This document shows, piece by piece, positions 42,512 to 44,510 of a DNA stretch of 44,510 bases. How positions within the stretch are numbered: the stretch's first letter is position 1; every line of letters starts with the position of its first letter. A program made the position numbers and the translations under genes. The notes beneath the pieces were generated by a model. The model made no database searches, was not told the DNA's origin, and saw nothing but the letters and a program-made list of their open reading frames with translations. This stretch comes from SFTJ01 sp051871555 (GTDB lineage: Bacteria > Bacteroidota > Bacteroidia > Bacteroidales > Muribaculaceae): assembly GCA_051871555.1 (NCBI GenBank), contig JBJECZ010000022.1, positions 1 to 44,510 on the forward strand, in the 5' to 3' direction.

Positions 42512-43708
42512 TCAACAGTTGCAAACGCCCTGGCATCTCACACAACCGCCTTTCATATCAATCTTATGATAAAGCTTGCGCCAATAGTAATTGTTTGCTC
42601 TTACACGAGCCTTGTGCATTTTGCAAATGGCAGTGCTACGCTGAAATATTGTATTGGTGATGGCTGCATCGTAGTTCTCGCCCTGACACCATGCACAACC
42701 ACTTGCCACCTCACATTCGATGCATTTACGAGGCGACTGCGTGACAAGGTCAAGTGTAAGGAACGGACGGAGCAGATTTTGGTTGATTCCGTCATTTACA
42801 TTTCCGATAATTATCGGTTCTTTACTACGAAGTGAGTATGCAGCGAATCGAGTGCATGGATAGAAATTACCAGCTGCGTCAATCGACAACATACGTCCTG
42901 CACCACACCAGTTCATATTCTCATATTCAAGGTCGAGTGGCTTACCAATAGTTTCCGAGAAAAACGAGCAAGCATAGTTTTCATACCACCCACCGTCGAT
43001 AATCTCGTCGGCAAGTAGCATCAACTGTTCCTCAAACAATTTGTCATCACCCTCCTGCCATACATCTTCAAACACCACATTAATGTTAACCTGACGTATG
43101 CCAAGCGAATAAAGGTGCATAACACTCTCCTTGATGTAAGGAATATCAGCGCTGGCAATTGTCACCTTTGTGCCTCCCTCGGGAAATTGTTTTAACCACA
43201 ACGGTATGTTCCGCACCACGTCGTCATAACTGCCACGTATTCCATCCTTATACACTCGGTTTAAATCGTGCTTACGACGAGTGCCATCAATGGTGATGCC
43301 AATACTCAAGTGGCTATGATTTTTTGCTATGAAGCGCTGCACCTTTTCACTATCATAGTTGATTCCATTAGTGGAAAAACTCAGTCGATAGTTGTTAAAC
43401 CACGGATGATTGAGCCTATACATCTCGGTTTTTACATAGTCACAAATACGGTCGATAAGGTCTATTTCAAGAAACGGCTCACCGCCAATAAAATCCCAAA
43501 TCACCGAAGGTTCTTCAAACAAATCCTTGTTTGCAAGAATATAGTCAATCGCCTTTTTTGCAACGTCAAACGACATCCGCTCTTTGGCGTTTTTACCCAC
43601 CAAATAGCAGTATTTGCACGCCAACTGGCAATCCTTTGTAACAATGAACGTGATGTTTTTGCTCATGCCCTCATTCCAAATGGGGGCTTCTTTCTTTGTA
43701 ACGTCCAT
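42512..43708 (-). CDS. Radical SAM/SPASM maturase of CXXX-repeat peptide
   Basis: 398 residues. The radical SAM [4Fe-4S] motif is CQLACKYC (Cys27, Cys31, Cys34), followed by the GGEPFL glycine-rich SAM-binding motif (75-80). The SPASM region has C268 (NWCGAGR), C285, C329, C332, C338, C341 and C362, enough for two auxiliary clusters. A short tail carries four more cysteines: C389, C392, C396 and C398 (KGGCVRCQGVCNC). By family resemblance it is the 'radical SAM peptide maturase, CXXX-repeat target family'; the likely substrate is the precursor encoded 6 bases upstream, and likely chemistry is a SPASM-type crosslink or epimerisation, which I cannot determine. Start ATG 43708 is the first in-frame start after the precursor stop. 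Confidence 0.9.
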   Translation of the reverse strand: MDVTKKEAPIWNEGMSKNITFIVTKDCQLACKYCYLVGKNAKERMSFDVAKKAIDYILANKDLFEEPSVIWDFIGGEPFLEIDLIDRICDYVKTEMYRLNHPWFNNYRLSFSTNGINYDSEKVQRFIAKNHSHLSIGITIDGTRRKHDLNRVYKDGIRGSYDDVVRNIPLWLKQFPEGGTKVTIASADIPYIKESVMHLYSLGIRQVNINVVFEDVWQEGDDKLFEEQLMLLADEIIDGGWYENYACSFFSETIGKPLDLEYENMNWCGAGRMLSIDAAGNFYPCTRFAAYSLRSKEPIIIGNVNDGINQNLLRPFLTLDLVTQSPRKCIECEVASGCAWCQGENYDAAITNTIFQRSTAICKMHKARVRANNYYWRKLYHKIDMKGGCVRCQGVCNC

Positions 43709-43714
43709 AGGTGA

Positions 43715-44419
43715 TTATCCTGAATAGCCAGTACATGCAACCGAACAGCCTCTTGTGCACACCGATGTGCAAGAACCCTGGCAACCACCCTTGCATGAAC
43801 CAGAGCACGACGACGAACAAGCCGAGCCGCACGCGCCGTAGCAGTGACCGGTGCAGGTGCTGGAGCACGACGATGCGCATTGCGCCGAGCATCCCGAACA
43901 TCCGCTACTGTATCCGCCACTATAACCGCTATTTCCACCGCTATAGCCACGGTTGTAGCTGCTGCCACTGCTGCCACTGCTTCCGCCCGATGATGATGTG
44001 CCGCGCTTAACAGTGTTTTTGCATCCGGTCTTGCAGGTGTTTTGACAGCCGCCTTGGCAGTTGCCCTTACATCCATTTTGGCAAGATGTTGTGCATGAAT
44101 ACGAACAATTATTGCCACAATTACCTGTACATGAACCTTTGCAATAGCCCGAACATTGATACATACAAGTAGCTTGACATCCTGTCATACATGTGCCCTG
44201 ACAACTGCCCATGCATGTAGTCATACATGTGGTGTAGCAAGAATAATAGCACGAGTAGGCACAACCATACATGCAACCTTGCGGCGCCTCTGCCTTTGCC
44301 TTTACAACTGCAGTTGGCACTACAAGAGCACCCAGAATTGGCAATATGCCCTTGGCAGCTTTCTTAAAGAACTCCCGCCTTGATTGCTTGTCGTTATCAT
44401 TTTCGTCCTTCTCTTTCAT
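43715..44419 (-). CDS. CXXX-repeat RiPP precursor with Tat-like signal
   Basis: 234 residues. Residues 1-45 are a leader with a twin-arginine motif SRREFFK (Ser13-Lys19) followed by a hydrophobic stretch (about 24-39, ILPILGALVVPTAVV). Block 1 (49-136) is 22 uninterrupted CXXX repeats, rich in Gly, Ser, Thr, Asn, Gln, Tyr, Met and Lys. A Gly/Ser/Tyr linker (137-173) follows. Block 2 (174-234) has 15 Cys, one CXX step and then 14 CXXX-spaced, ending SVACTGYSG. There are 37 Cys in total. The gene is the first in the operon, with ATG 44419; a clear TAnnTTTG promoter is not visible in the remaining 91 bases. A function (metal binding, crosslinked peptide, surface peptide) cannot be assigned. Confidence 0.85.
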   Translation of the reverse strand: MKEKDENDNDKQSRREFFKKAAKGILPILGALVVPTAVVKAKAEAPQGCMYGCAYSCYYSCYTTCMTTCMGSCQGTCMTGCQATCMYQCSGYCKGSCTGNCGNNCSYSCTTSCQNGCKGNCQGGCQNTCKTGCKNTVKRGTSSSGGSSGSSGSSYNRGYSGGNSGYSGGYSSGCSGCSAQCASSCSSTCTGHCYGACGSACSSSCSGSCKGGCQGSCTSVCTRGCSVACTGYSG

Positions 44420-44510
44420 AGGTAATCAAATGATTTCAAGGGATTATACTCTACAATTAATTAGGGATATTCAGTTAATGGCTAATTGATTATTTGCCAG
44501 AGTCATAGAT

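Noticed and set aside
43663..44118. Ala/Arg/His-rich open frames overlapping the CXXX precursor gene
   Set aside because: The out-of-frame translation of the repeated Cys codons creates long open frames of low complexity; they have no leader, no family and no partner.
43715..44290. Direct repeats in the precursor gene as a possible CRISPR or minisatellite
   Set aside because: The repetition is a 12-base Cys-codon rhythm inside an open reading frame with variable intervening codons, and no spacers of uniform length, so it reflects the peptide and not a CRISPR array or simple satellite.

Overview
This 44.5 kb window reads as chromosomal DNA from a member of the Bacteroidales; Muribaculaceae is my guess from gene content, with no species claim. 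Supporting signs are repeated Bacteroidetes-type promoters (-7 element TAnnTTTG, often with a TTTG or TTG about 19-20 bases upstream), an absence of clear Shine-Dalgarno sequences, GldE, an AmgK/MurU-like pair, a futalosine-independent men operon, GH3-beta-lactamase and DUF4369/TlpA-type proteins, and a relic of a type IX secretion C-terminal domain. Most of the window is ordinary housekeeping. No phage, integrase or intact insertion sequence is visible.

Layout. 1-7.3 kb (+): end of a GH13 alpha-amylase; prs; a Crp/Fnr regulator; a DUF4924 protein; prfC; then a kinase fused to a RapZ C-terminal domain followed by a MurU-like nucleotidyltransferase, which together look like an amino-sugar (cell-wall) salvage pair. 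7.5-10.9 kb (+): ftsY, rimO and menF. 10.9-14.7 kb (-): a catalytically dead M16 protein, an NfeD-type membrane protease and a flippase-like membrane protein. 15-17 kb (+): a TGS/uridine-kinase-like nucleoside kinase and a T9SS-domain gene relic. 17-19.4 kb (-): an ECF sigma / anti-sigma / two exported proteins operon. Then tRNA-Met (-). 19.8-27.2 kb (+): two tandem secreted 5'-nucleotidases, a GH3-beta-lactamase fusion and a TlpA-like lipoprotein. purT (-). 28.6-33.4 kb (+): an exported protein of unknown function, gldE, a phosphopantetheinyl transferase and a C69 dipeptidase. 34-41.2 kb (+): menD-menB-menC-menE followed directly by a GH9 cellulase/NodB deacetylase fusion.

41.2-44.4 kb (-) holds the most unusual system: a tight four-gene ribosomal-peptide (RiPP) operon. 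It encodes a Tat-signal-bearing precursor with 37 cysteines in two CXXX-repeat blocks, a radical SAM/SPASM maturase, a second maturase that keeps a SPASM-like cysteine set but lacks the SAM-cluster motif, and a small accessory protein. The families are named in protein databases as the CXXX-repeat peptide system, but as far as I know no product, chemistry or function has been established.

A second non-coding layer is a family of degenerate intergenic repeats placed immediately upstream of the promoters of ftsY, the nucleoside kinase and menD, plus an island of small hairpins at about 33.5-33.8 kb. Several genes have a consensus promoter only 5-8 bases from the start codon, implying leaderless or nearly leaderless mRNAs.
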